From DAOTVY01 sp041082245 (GTDB taxonomy: Bacteria > Chloroflexota > Chloroflexia > DTKN01): a stretch of DNA of 64,000 nt. The notes under the pieces were generated by a model. That model saw only the letters and a program-made list of their open reading frames with translations, had not been told where the DNA came from and did no database searches. Where the stretch lies: assembly GCA_041082245.1 (NCBI GenBank), contig JBDOIE010000015.1, positions 62,001 through 126,000 on the forward strand, in the 5' to 3' direction. This document shows, piece by piece, positions 49,615-57,823 of the stretch (within the stretch, counting starts at the first letter, position 1; each line of letters starts with the position of its first letter). The position numbers and the translations under genes are program-made.

Positions 49615-51934
49615 AGCGAAGCACCTCGCCGACCGGCCACCGTGTGGAACAGACCGCCGGTACGACCCCTGCAAGCATGCTGAGTCCCTCGGCGAAGAAG
49701 GCCGCTAAGGCAAGATCCACTGCACGGACGGTCAGCGGCACATGAATGAGGGTAGCGCCGATCACCGACGCGAGCCCTTGTCCCCCAAGGATCCCGCCTG
49801 GCAGTGCGGCCAGGATCGCCAATGCCCCGCAAATCGCTCCTTCGACGGCAAAGAGGCGGGCCAGATGGCGACGTCTGGCGCCCAGAGCGCGGAGCACCGC
49901 GATTTCGCGCAGCCGTTCCCAGATGGCTAGCCACTGGATGTTGCCTATGCCCACCGCCCCCGTGAGGGCGACCAGGGCCACCGTTCCGTAGAGCAAGCCT
50001 GCGACGATCCGGGTTGCGTCCCGGGCCTGCTCCACTCCTGTACGGGCCGGCTCGGTGCCCGGCCCGAGCGCACGGAACTTGCGCTCGATCACCGCCAGCA
50101 ACTGCTCGACATGCTCGTCATCCGGTGCGATGCACTGCACCGCAAAAACCCCGACGCGATCTTCCGACCGCGCCATCTGCTGCACGGTGTCCAGTGGCAG
50201 GAACAGCTTACCCGTCGGCGCATCGCCCAGTCCGAAGATCGCTTCGTCCCGTACGATGCCAACGACCCCTACCGGTCGCACTCGCCCATTGACTTCTGCC
50301 TCCAGCGTGTCGCCGAGGCGGATCTGCTGACGCTGGGCAAGGTCTAGTGAGACCACGGCTGCATCGGCCTCCCCGGGCAGGAACCAGCGCCCGCGGGCCA
50401 ACTCGTACCGGTACAGGCGGGTCTGCGGCGGCAGCCCCCAGAGGCGTACGGACTCTCCCCCGACAACGGCCCAGCGCACATCCCACCCTTCGGCCTCTGT
50501 GATTCCCGGTATCGTCCGCAGCTGGGCTGCGAACCGGGCTCCCACCGGGGCGTCGAACCATACCCAGGCGTCCGCGGCGTAGATATGGAATAGGTCGCGG
50601 ATCGCGCGGTGCAGGGAGACCTCGGTGATGCGCGCAGAGAGAAACGCAGCTACCGCCGCCGCGGTGACGCCCACGCGGACGATGGTCCGTGTGGGCCTGC
50701 GCCGGATCTCCCGCAATGCGAGCCACCACCAGATGGGCAACGGGCGATGGGCGCGCGTCATCGCTCCACCCTCGGAGCGGATGCCGTATCCGCCGAGGGC
50801 ATCCCGCACGCAAACGCGGCTTGCCCGCCATACAGGCACGAGCGCGCTGGGCAAGGTGACCCCGATCCCGACGGCGCAACCTAGCCCGAGGCTTAACGGG
50901 TCGAGGTGCGGCATCCCGACCTCTACGTTCAGCAGTTTCCCCAGGTATCGGAGGAGTTGCCATCCTACCAGCCAGCCCAGGACGATCCCTCCCAGGGTGC
51001 CTGTCCCGGCGAAGAAAGCGCCGCCTTCCAGATAGAGGCGCACCACGGTTCCCCTGGTCGCTCCAAGCGCTTTCAGGATAGCGATCTCGCGCACCTGCTC
51101 GGAAACGAGGACAGCGAACGTGTTGCTAACCAGGAATGCCCCGATCAGCAGGCCCATACCTGCAAGTGCAGCCATCAAGCGGACGATCGTCCGCAGCTCG
51201 CGGTAGCCTGTGAACGCTTCCGGTCGGCGAAGTTCGAGCTCCCCATGGGGCACCCGACGCCGTTCCAAGAGCGCCCGGATCTCGGCCGCACCCGCTTCGA
51301 GGGCCCGCGGATCCTGCAGGCGGATCAGCAGGCGGTTGTCCCCGCGGGTGCCGAGGAAGGGACGCACGGCGGAAGCAGGAAGGTACCCGACGGCCAGCCG
51401 CATTAGCCCTGCGGAAGGGTAGTAGGGGGTGCGGGTAAAACCGCTGACCCGCAGCGACCGGATCTGACCCTCCGGACCGCGCAGCTCGATGGTATCCCCC
51501 ACAGCAATCGGGGCCAGTTCTTTCACCGAGACTTCCAGGGCAATCTCGTCTCGCTCGGGGGGATGTCCTTCCAGCCAGGCCATCTCGTTGACCCGCACGT
51601 CGGCGAACGTCTCTACGCCCTGGAGCTCGATATCCATCCAGTACCCGCCCGCACGCCATTTGGAAAAGGTTACCGCGCGCCGCTCAGCAGCGGATACAGC
51701 AGGAAGTTGCTCGAGTGCGCGGACCAAACTCGCATCGGCATCCCATACCCACACCGTGATATCGGCCTGCGAGTGATGCTGGTAGGCCTGACGCTGCGCA
51801 TGGAGCAACGTGCGGCTGGTCAGGGTGATTGCCACGATCCCTGCCACGCCGATCGCAACCCCAGCCCAGGTAAGCAGTGAGCGGCCTGAGCGCAGACGCA
51901 GGTCCCGCCAGACCTTCTTTCCGTAGAACAGCAT
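49607..51934 (-). CDS. FtsX/MacB-type ABC transporter permease, duplicated
   Basis: 775 residues built as two FtsX-like halves. A first helix (about 20-45) precedes a large extracytoplasmic MacB-PCD-like domain and three helices near 270-420. The second half begins around LALREIRRRPTRTIVRVG, with another extracytoplasmic domain and three terminal helices. The FtsX stretch EIAILKALGATRGTVVRLYLEGG is repeated as REIAVLRALGARRRHLARLFAVEGAI. Such permeases export lipoproteins, peptides or drugs with a separate ATPase. No ATPase gene is next to it, so the partner must be elsewhere. Coupled to the GNAT gene. Confidence 0.88.
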   Translation of the reverse strand: MLFYGKKVWRDLRLRSGRSLLTWAGVAIGVAGIVAITLTSRTLLHAQRQAYQHHSQADITVWVWDADASLVRALEQLPAVSAAERRAVTFSKWRAGGYWMDIELQGVETFADVRVNEMAWLEGHPPERDEIALEVSVKELAPIAVGDTIELRGPEGQIRSLRVSGFTRTPYYPSAGLMRLAVGYLPASAVRPFLGTRGDNRLLIRLQDPRALEAGAAEIRALLERRRVPHGELELRRPEAFTGYRELRTIVRLMAALAGMGLLIGAFLVSNTFAVLVSEQVREIAILKALGATRGTVVRLYLEGGAFFAGTGTLGGIVLGWLVGWQLLRYLGKLLNVEVGMPHLDPLSLGLGCAVGIGVTLPSALVPVWRASRVCVRDALGGYGIRSEGGAMTRAHRPLPIWWWLALREIRRRPTRTIVRVGVTAAAVAAFLSARITEVSLHRAIRDLFHIYAADAWVWFDAPVGARFAAQLRTIPGITEAEGWDVRWAVVGGESVRLWGLPPQTRLYRYELARGRWFLPGEADAAVVSLDLAQRQQIRLGDTLEAEVNGRVRPVGVVGIVRDEAIFGLGDAPTGKLFLPLDTVQQMARSEDRVGVFAVQCIAPDDEHVEQLLAVIERKFRALGPGTEPARTGVEQARDATRIVAGLLYGTVALVALTGAVGIGNIQWLAIWERLREIAVLRALGARRRHLARLFAVEGAICGALAILAALPGGILGGQGLASVIGATLIHVPLTVRAVDLALAAFFAEGLSMLAGVVPAVCSTRWPVGEVLRYE

Positions 51935-52023
51935 CTTGCGGCGCCCCGTTCCAAGTATGGGGAAGGGAGCGGTCGTTTCCCTGCAATGGTCTGTGGCGCG
52001 CTCGCGGGCTGCCTTCGTGCAGC

Positions 52024-52965
52024 CTAGGGGAAGAAGTGGGTGCCCGTTTCTCCCCGAAGCGCCCGTTCGAGGTTCTCCGGGTTGGTCACGATAGCGTGCT
52101 TCCCGCCGGCCTCGAGGTAGTCGATAATCGCCTGGATCTTGGGACCCATGCTCCCCGCGGGAAAATGCCCTTCGGAGAGGTAGCGGCGCGCCTCTTCGAG
52201 GCTGACCCGATCCAGCCACTGCTGGTCGGGTTTGCCGTAATGGAGCGCGACCTTTTCGACCGCGGTGGAAATGAGGAAAAGGTCGGCCCGCAAGCTGCGC
52301 GCGAGCAGGGACGAGGCATAGTCCTTATCGATCACCGCCTCGGCCCCGATCAGGTCCCCCTGCTCGTCTTCGACCACCGGGATACCGCCTCCCCCAACGG
52401 CGATCACGGTGATCCCCTGACGGATAAGGGTTTCGATCGCCTCCAGTTCGATGATCCGTTTGGGAAGCGGCGAAGGGACAACGCGCCGCCATCCCCGGCC
52501 GGCATCCTCGCGCACGGTCCAGCCTTCCTGGGTCGCGCGCATGCGTGCCGTCTGCTCGTCCATGAAGGAACCGATCGGCTTGGTAGGGTTCTGGAACGCA
52601 GGGTCGTTGCGGTCTACCAGCACTTGCGTGACCACCGTTGCTGCGGTCTTCACGATGCCGCGCCTGCGGAACTCGTTGTAGAGGGCTTTTTGCAGCATGT
52701 AGCCGATAGCGCCCTGGGTATCCGCGCCGCACGAATCGAGCGGGACCTCGTGCAGCTCGTGGCGTGCGAGTTCGGAGCGCCTCAGGATGAACCCGACCTG
52801 TGGGCCGTTGCCGTGGGTGATCACCACATCCCAGCCCTGTTCGATCATCGCCGCGATGTGGTGGCACGTCTCCGCTGCCGCGCGGTACTGGTCGGGCACC
52901 GTCTGGTGGTTCTTGTCCTTGATCAGCGAGTTTCCTCCGATCGCAACGACAGCGACTCGATTCAT
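52024..52965 (-). CDS. arcC: Carbamate kinase
   Basis: 313 residues, normal length. Motifs include AIGGNSLI, ITHGNGPQVG, DSCGADTQGAIGYMLQ, AVGGGGIPV and the ATP/Mg region AVIDKDYASSLLA. It converts carbamoyl phosphate and ADP to ATP and carbamate. It follows the second carbamoyltransferase by 12 bases with AGGAGG, so the two carbamoyltransferases probably feed it in a catabolic, ATP-yielding route. Confidence 0.95.
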   Translation of the reverse strand: MNRVAVVAIGGNSLIKDKNHQTVPDQYRAAAETCHHIAAMIEQGWDVVITHGNGPQVGFILRRSELARHELHEVPLDSCGADTQGAIGYMLQKALYNEFRRRGIVKTAATVVTQVLVDRNDPAFQNPTKPIGSFMDEQTARMRATQEGWTVREDAGRGWRRVVPSPLPKRIIELEAIETLIRQGITVIAVGGGGIPVVEDEQGDLIGAEAVIDKDYASSLLARSLRADLFLISTAVEKVALHYGKPDQQWLDRVSLEEARRYLSEGHFPAGSMGPKIQAIIDYLEAGGKHAIVTNPENLERALRGETGTHFFP

Positions 52966-52977
52966 GGGGCAGTCCTC

Positions 52978-54018
52978 CTACCAGTTTCCCATGGTCAGGG
53001 CCATGATGGCCTTCTGGACGTGCAATCGGTTTTCCGCGACATCGTAGATACAGGAACGCGGCCCGGAAGCGACTTCGTCGGTGACCTCGTGTCCGCGGTC
53101 GATCGGCATCGGGTGGGTAAAGATCGCGCGCTCGGTACGGGCCATGCGCGGCGCATCGCAGATCCACTCCGGGTACCGCAGTGCCCGTTCGATTTCTTCC
53201 TGCTTATGGAACACCCCGTCGCGGTACGCCTCCGGGCTCATCCAGTGTCGCGAGTAGACCACGTGGGCTCCTTCGTAGCCGGAGTACGGATCGTGCACGA
53301 TCTCGAACGAGCGCCCGTTGGCGCGACAGTTCTCCCGCGTCTGGGTGATCACCTGGGGATCGAGGTCGTACCCTTCCGGGTACGCGAGGGTGATGTCCAT
53401 TCCGAAACGCGAGGCGATGAGCAGCGCTTCCTGAACGCTGCACCAGGATCGGGCAAGAGCCCCGTGTCCCCACGTGAGCAGGAGCTTCTTGCCGCGCAGT
53501 ACCGAGAGGTCGAGTGTCTTCCCTGGCCCTGCGCCCCACCACTCCGCCCAGCCCATGATATCGGCCAGTCCCTGGCACGGGTGAAACTTGTCGTGCGCCA
53601 TCGACAGCACGGGCACGTCTGCCCAGTAAGCGTACTCGCGGATCAAGGCGTCTCCCTCGCCGTAAGCACCGATCTGGTCTTCCAGGATGCGGATGCCGAT
53701 ACCAGCCGCGTAGCGGCTCATAACCTTGGCCGCATCCTCAATCGTCTCGCCGGCGGAAACGGCCGTTTTCAGGCGCATAGACTTGGGCTCGAGGAACTGG
53801 GCGTGCCCCCCGAGCTCGGTTGCCGCACACTCGAACGACTGACGCGTCCGCACCGAGGGGTTGTAGAAAAACATAAAGAAGGTCTTGCCCTGGAGCAGGT
53901 TAGCCCACCGTGGGGAGTACCGCTCTCGCTTCATATGAGCAGCAAGGTCCAGGACCCGCTCCAGAGCTTCGAGCGGCCATTCCTGGGTACAGATCAGATC
54001 GCGTCCGTACAGGTCCAT
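52978..54018 (-). CDS. YgeW-like (knotted) carbamoyltransferase, paralogue 2
   Basis: 346 residues from an ATG with GGAGG five bases upstream. The carbamoyl phosphate motif is SVRTR (55-59), with Arg and Thr kept. A second-domain stretch ITLAYPEGYDLDPQVI resembles E. coli YgeW. The usual HCLP is changed to HPMP in FTHPMPIDRGHEVTDEV, so the second substrate probably differs from ornithine and from the upstream paralogue. The C-terminal AENRLHVQKAIMALTM is conserved in the pair. Function in vivo unknown; carbamate kinase downstream suggests cleavage of a carbamoylated compound. Confidence 0.82.
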   Translation of the reverse strand: MDLYGRDLICTQEWPLEALERVLDLAAHMKRERYSPRWANLLQGKTFFMFFYNPSVRTRQSFECAATELGGHAQFLEPKSMRLKTAVSAGETIEDAAKVMSRYAAGIGIRILEDQIGAYGEGDALIREYAYWADVPVLSMAHDKFHPCQGLADIMGWAEWWGAGPGKTLDLSVLRGKKLLLTWGHGALARSWCSVQEALLIASRFGMDITLAYPEGYDLDPQVITQTRENCRANGRSFEIVHDPYSGYEGAHVVYSRHWMSPEAYRDGVFHKQEEIERALRYPEWICDAPRMARTERAIFTHPMPIDRGHEVTDEVASGPRSCIYDVAENRLHVQKAIMALTMGNW

Positions 54019-54036
54019 CGTTTCCTCCAAAAGCAA

Positions 54037-54072
54037 GAAACCCTGGTGGACCCAGGGCCCCGCCAGGGTTTC
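54037..54072 (-). terminator. Hairpin between the two carbamoyltransferase genes (attenuator or terminator)
   Basis: On the minus strand GAAACCCTGG (54063-54072) pairs with CCAGGGTTTC (54037-54046), followed by TTGCTTTTGG just before the next RBS. The enclosed sequence can form an alternative CCCTGG/CCAGGG hairpin. It may reduce or regulate read-through to the second gene. Confidence 0.5.
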
Positions 54073-54078
54073 CCTGTT

Positions 54079-55125
54079 CTAGCGCATCGTGAGCGCCATA
54101 ACCGCTTTCTGTACGTGAAGGCGGTTCTCGGCCTGGTCGAACACAGCAGATTGGGGGCCGTCGATCACCTCGTCGGTCACTTCAAAGCCGCGGTCGCACG
54201 GAAGGCAGTGCAGGTAGATCGCTTCGGGGTGTGCAAGCCGCATCAGCTCCGAGTCGCAGATCCAGTGGCGGTTCCGTTCGAACAGTTCTTTCGCCTTCTG
54301 AGGGCTGTCTTCTCCCACGGGAGGCTTGAACATCGGCACCGCCGTCCACGACTTCGGATAGACCACGTGAGCGCCTCGCACAGCTTCCCGCATATCGTGG
54401 CAGATCTCGAAGGATCCACCATAGCGCGCCGCATACCCCTCGCAGGCCTGGATCACCTCCGGGTCCAGTTCCATTCCTTCCGGATGGGCGAGGACCACGT
54501 CCATACCCATCTTGGTTGCGGCAATGATCGCGCTCTGGGGGACTGCGCGCGGCTTGTGGACGCTCGGAGAATAGGCCCACGACATGACAAAGCGCACACC
54601 GCGGAACCCGCCGAACTTTTCCCTGACCGTAAGGATGTCCGCGAGCGCCTGGAAGGGATGGTACTTATCGTCCTCCATGTTGAACACCGGGATGTCGGCC
54701 CAGTAGGCAAAGTTGCGGATCATCTCGTTTGCCGCACCGTAGACCCAATCGACCGGGTCGCCGTAGCAGCGGATCGCGATCGCGTGACCCATGCGGGAAA
54801 GAACCCGGGCCACGTCGGAAACGCGTTCTGTGGTGTAGGCGATTTCCCGGCCCGGCAGCGCAGGCGTATAGATCTTTTCCGGATCCAGGTAATGCGCGTG
54901 CCCGCCCAATTGGGTCATCCCTGCTTCGAACGAGTTACGGGTGCGCAGGCTCTGGTTATAGAAGATCATGAAAAGCGTCTTGCCGCGCAACAGGTGGTCG
55001 TGAGGCTCCCCCAGAGCGAAGCGCCGTTTCAGGTCGAGTGCCACGTCGAGAATCTGCTCCACTTCCTCGCGAGTCCATTCCAGCAGGGTGATGAAGTCAC
55101 GTCCTCGAAAGGTCTCGGTCTTCAC
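54079..55125 (-). CDS. YgeW-like (knotted) carbamoyltransferase, paralogue 1
   Basis: 348 residues from GTG, chosen because AGGAGG lies eight bases upstream. The carbamoyl phosphate site is SLRTRNSFE (59-67), followed by GGHAHYL. MSWAYSPSVHKPRAVPQ and MDVVLAHPEGMELDPEVI match YgeW closely, and HCLPCDRGFEVTDEV retains the HCLP motif. E. coli YgeW sits in a purine/amino-acid catabolic cluster with a carbamate kinase. First gene of a three-gene operon with its own promoter at 55260-55288. Confidence 0.85.
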   Translation of the reverse strand: MKTETFRGRDFITLLEWTREEVEQILDVALDLKRRFALGEPHDHLLRGKTLFMIFYNQSLRTRNSFEAGMTQLGGHAHYLDPEKIYTPALPGREIAYTTERVSDVARVLSRMGHAIAIRCYGDPVDWVYGAANEMIRNFAYWADIPVFNMEDDKYHPFQALADILTVREKFGGFRGVRFVMSWAYSPSVHKPRAVPQSAIIAATKMGMDVVLAHPEGMELDPEVIQACEGYAARYGGSFEICHDMREAVRGAHVVYPKSWTAVPMFKPPVGEDSPQKAKELFERNRHWICDSELMRLAHPEAIYLHCLPCDRGFEVTDEVIDGPQSAVFDQAENRLHVQKAVMALTMR

Positions 55126-55259
55126 GCTGTATCCTCCTGTGAACGAGAACGACGGGCGCCGTTCCCCACACCTTTCCCGGCGATGAAATGCCCGGCAGCC
55201 GAACCTGGCCGGCGGAGGCAGAAATCGTGATGATTCTACCATCCTCGAGCACGTTGAAG

Positions 55260-55288
55260 ATGATAGCACAGTGTAGGTTGTTTGTCAA
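55260..55288 (-). promoter_or_regulatory. Promoter of the carbamoyltransferase operon
   Basis: On the minus strand TTGACA (55283-55288), a 17-base spacer and TATCAT (55260-55265). The leader before the GTG is about 125 bases with no recognised riboswitch. It lies in the 318-base gap between 55126 and 55443, which holds two divergent promoters and one hairpin. Confidence 0.7.
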
Positions 55289-55297
55289 AGCCCGGAT

Positions 55298-55326
55298 TTG
55301 CCTTTCTTTCGAGCATATGCTATCAT
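55298..55326 (+). promoter_or_regulatory. Promoter of the small zinc-ribbon gene
   Basis: TTGCCT (55298-55303), a 17-base spacer and TATCAT (55321-55326), back-to-back with the carbamoyltransferase promoter. Confidence 0.55.
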
Positions 55327-55410
55327 TCTATATTAGTCGTGCGCGGCGTCACAAGAGCGAGGAAGCTGTGCGGGGTATGACGCGGCTTTCGCGCGGGTCG
55401 GTAGGGGGTG

Positions 55411-55428
55411 GCCGGCGGTGCCGCCGGC
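55411..55428 (+). other. Hairpin just upstream of the zinc-ribbon gene RBS
   Basis: GCCGGCGG (55411-55418) and CCGCCGGC (55421-55428) form a tight 8-bp stem with a two-base loop, immediately before GGAGGAGGCG. It could affect ribosome access. Confidence 0.4.
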
Positions 55429-55443
55429 GGAGGAGGCGCGGAG

Positions 55444-55647
55444 ATGGAAACCATTTGGCCGAGGTGTCAGAAGTGCCATACGGGTGTGCTTGTGCCGCTT
55501 TCTGACTATGGCCAGGATGGCGCAACGGTCCTGTTCAAGGCCTGGGTCTGCACGAATCCCGCCTGCGGTTTCAACCTGAAGATCCACAAGGGGAATCTGT
55601 ACATCAACGAACCGGTCAGCGAACGCCCCGGGTACGACCTGCGGTGA
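55444..55647 (+). CDS. Small zinc-ribbon-like protein
   Basis: 67 residues from an ATG with GGAGGAGG upstream. Cysteine pairs CQKC (near residue 10) and C-x4-C in CTNPACG form a probable zinc ribbon resembling nucleic-acid-binding or rubredoxin-like knuckles. The C-terminal half reads FNLKIHKGNLYINEPVSE. It has its own promoter and faces the debranching enzyme gene. Function unknown. Confidence 0.75.
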   Translation: METIWPRCQKCHTGVLVPLSDYGQDGATVLFKAWVCTNPACGFNLKIHKGNLYINEPVSERPGYDLR

Positions 55648-55674
55648 GCTGACGGGGTAGGGAAAGGACCAGGC

Positions 55675-57759
55675 TTAATCGCCCGGTCCCTTCTTCGCGT
55701 GCGCGGAAGTGCCGCCCTTTCGGCGCGGCGAGGCTGGAGCGGCCCCAGGGCCCACGAGTGCCTCGTGCCACACGCGCAGTACTTCTGCGACACTCCACGC
55801 TTGCGCAATGCATCCGCGCGGCGTGTGGGGAGGGTCTCCGTCAAAGATCTCGCTGATCGTACCCAGGCCGGCATCCTGCAGGTGCTCGAGCAACGAGCGA
55901 AGCAGGCCCAGGGTGTCCGGCTGCTCCCCCTCCACCCGGCGCAACGCGGTGATGTAAGGACCCAAGAGCCAGGGCCACACGGTTCCCTGGTGGTAGGCGG
56001 CGTCGCGCTGCCATCGATCTCCTTCGTACCGCCCGTGGTAGGCGGGATCACGGGGCGAGAGGGTACGCAGCCCCACAGGGGTCAAGAGCTCTGCTTGTAC
56101 CGCCCGGAGTACCGAGCGCGCTCGCTCTCCCGTCACGAGCGGGTAGGGGAGAGACAGGGCGAGCAACTGGTTGGGCCTCAGGGAGGGATCATCGCCGGCC
56201 GGGCCGTCGATCACATCGTACAGGTAGCCGCCTGGCGCGTACCAGAAGCGCGGCGCAAACGTAGCCGCGATACGCTCGATCAGAGCACGGACACCCTTGC
56301 GTCCCGCCCGTCGGTGTAGCCGCGTTCCCAGAGCATCGAGGATGCACAGCGCGTTGTACCACAAGGCGTTCACCTCCACAGGCTTCCCGTAGCGCGGCGT
56401 GACTACCCAGTCTTCGACTTTGGCGTCCATCCAGGTCAACTGCACGCCTGGCATACCCGCGCGCAGCAAGCCATCCTTCGGGTCTACCCCGATCCCGTAG
56501 CGCGTCCCGCGCACGTGCCAGTCGACGATTTCATCGAGCAGGGGATACAGCTCTTGCGCCAGTTCCAGATCGTCCGTCGCCTGGAGGTATGCATGTAGAG
56601 CCACGAAGAACCAGAGTGTAGCATCCACGGTATTGTACTCGGGGATCTCGCCCGATTCTGGAAAGCGGTTCGGCAGCATGCCCTGGTCGACATAACGTGC
56701 ATAGGTGCGCAATACAGCGGCCGCTTCGTCGACCCGGCCGGTAGCGAGAAACAGGCCGGGAAGGGAGATCATCGTGTCGCGTCCCCAGTCGCCGAACCAG
56801 GGATAGCCCGCGATCACCGTGGCCGACAATGGACCCTGTGCCACGAGGCGCTTTCCTGTCGGCGCGCGCCGCACGATGAACGCGTCCGCCGCAAGCACGA
56901 GCGAACGGGCTTCCTCACCCTGGGTGGACAAACGGGTGCGCTCGAGCAACGCCTGTCGGCGCATCCTTTCTTGTTCGAGTGCCCGTGCTGCGTTCAGCTC
57001 GAGCGCGTGATCCGCTTCCGAGGACAGGATTACGGCTTGCGTCTCCCCGGGCGCGAGTGTGCACCGCAAGATCCCCGGCGCATACAAGTCCTCGGTATGC
57101 TCGAGCCCGCGTTCGCGCTCCTTCCGGTAGAGGAAGTTCCAGTACCAGTAGCCGGTATGTACGTGTTCCATCGCAGGAACCGTGCGGATGGCGAACGGAT
57201 GAGCCCCGTCGAAGGCCTGGAGGATGCAGCAGCCGTCCTGGCCGGGCTCCAGTTTCCGAAAATCCCAGTCTGCTCGCCCGCGTGTCACTCCGTGGAAGTC
57301 GCGGTAGTTCACGAGCGGGCGCAATGTGAGGGTCACTGGTTCAGGGCTGCGTGTGAGGGTATAGGTGATGTAGGTCGTGTTCTGGCCATAGGCCATCCAG
57401 AGACGCTTCTCCAGCTCCCACTCCGCACCGCGATAGATCCAGACGGGCAGGCCGTCTTCCAGACGAAACGCTTCCAGGTGCACGAATCCGCACGGGTGGA
57501 TCGTCCCCGGGCTGTATTCGTTCGTTCCAAGAGCATAGATCACCGACGCGGCCTCGACCTCTTCGTCCAGCTTCGAGACGAGCACCCAGCGCGACCTGGG
57601 GCTCCCGATCGCCGCGACGAGCAATCCGTGGTAACGCCGCGTGTTGGCACATACGATGGTCGAAGAGGCATATCCCCCCAGCCCGTTCGTTACCAACCAT
57701 TCCAGCTGGAGCGCGCGTTCGAGATCGCAGCAGACGCTCCGGTCCAAAACGATCGGCAT
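55675..57759 (-). CDS. Glycogen debranching-type enzyme (amylo-alpha-1,6-glucosidase, GDE family)
   Basis: 694 residues. The N-terminal GDE domain has EWLVTNGLGGYASSTI and NTRRYHGLLVAA. The C-terminal six-hairpin barrel holds acidic catalytic candidates in FGDWGRDTMISLPG, EYNTVDATLWFFVALHAY and YHQGTVWPWLLGPYITAL. It removes alpha-1,6 branches in glycogen or related glucans. The ATG at 57759 has GGAGG six bases upstream; ten extra upstream codons lack an RBS. The tail is short, basic and low in complexity. It follows the histidine kinase by 64 bases. Confidence 0.9.
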   Translation of the reverse strand: MPIVLDRSVCCDLERALQLEWLVTNGLGGYASSTIVCANTRRYHGLLVAAIGSPRSRWVLVSKLDEEVEAASVIYALGTNEYSPGTIHPCGFVHLEAFRLEDGLPVWIYRGAEWELEKRLWMAYGQNTTYITYTLTRSPEPVTLTLRPLVNYRDFHGVTRGRADWDFRKLEPGQDGCCILQAFDGAHPFAIRTVPAMEHVHTGYWYWNFLYRKERERGLEHTEDLYAPGILRCTLAPGETQAVILSSEADHALELNAARALEQERMRRQALLERTRLSTQGEEARSLVLAADAFIVRRAPTGKRLVAQGPLSATVIAGYPWFGDWGRDTMISLPGLFLATGRVDEAAAVLRTYARYVDQGMLPNRFPESGEIPEYNTVDATLWFFVALHAYLQATDDLELAQELYPLLDEIVDWHVRGTRYGIGVDPKDGLLRAGMPGVQLTWMDAKVEDWVVTPRYGKPVEVNALWYNALCILDALGTRLHRRAGRKGVRALIERIAATFAPRFWYAPGGYLYDVIDGPAGDDPSLRPNQLLALSLPYPLVTGERARSVLRAVQAELLTPVGLRTLSPRDPAYHGRYEGDRWQRDAAYHQGTVWPWLLGPYITALRRVEGEQPDTLGLLRSLLEHLQDAGLGTISEIFDGDPPHTPRGCIAQAWSVAEVLRVWHEALVGPGAAPASPRRKGGTSAHAKKGPGD

Positions 57760-57823
57760 ACCGGGCCTCCTCAGCAGGCACTGCTGCACAGGGAAGAGAC
57801 CGACTTTCGGGCGCCGTGGCCGT

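Noticed and set aside
51877..55230. Plus-strand open frame of more than 1100 codons
   Set aside because: Antisense to carbamate kinase and the two carbamoyltransferases; composition-driven, no recognisable domain.
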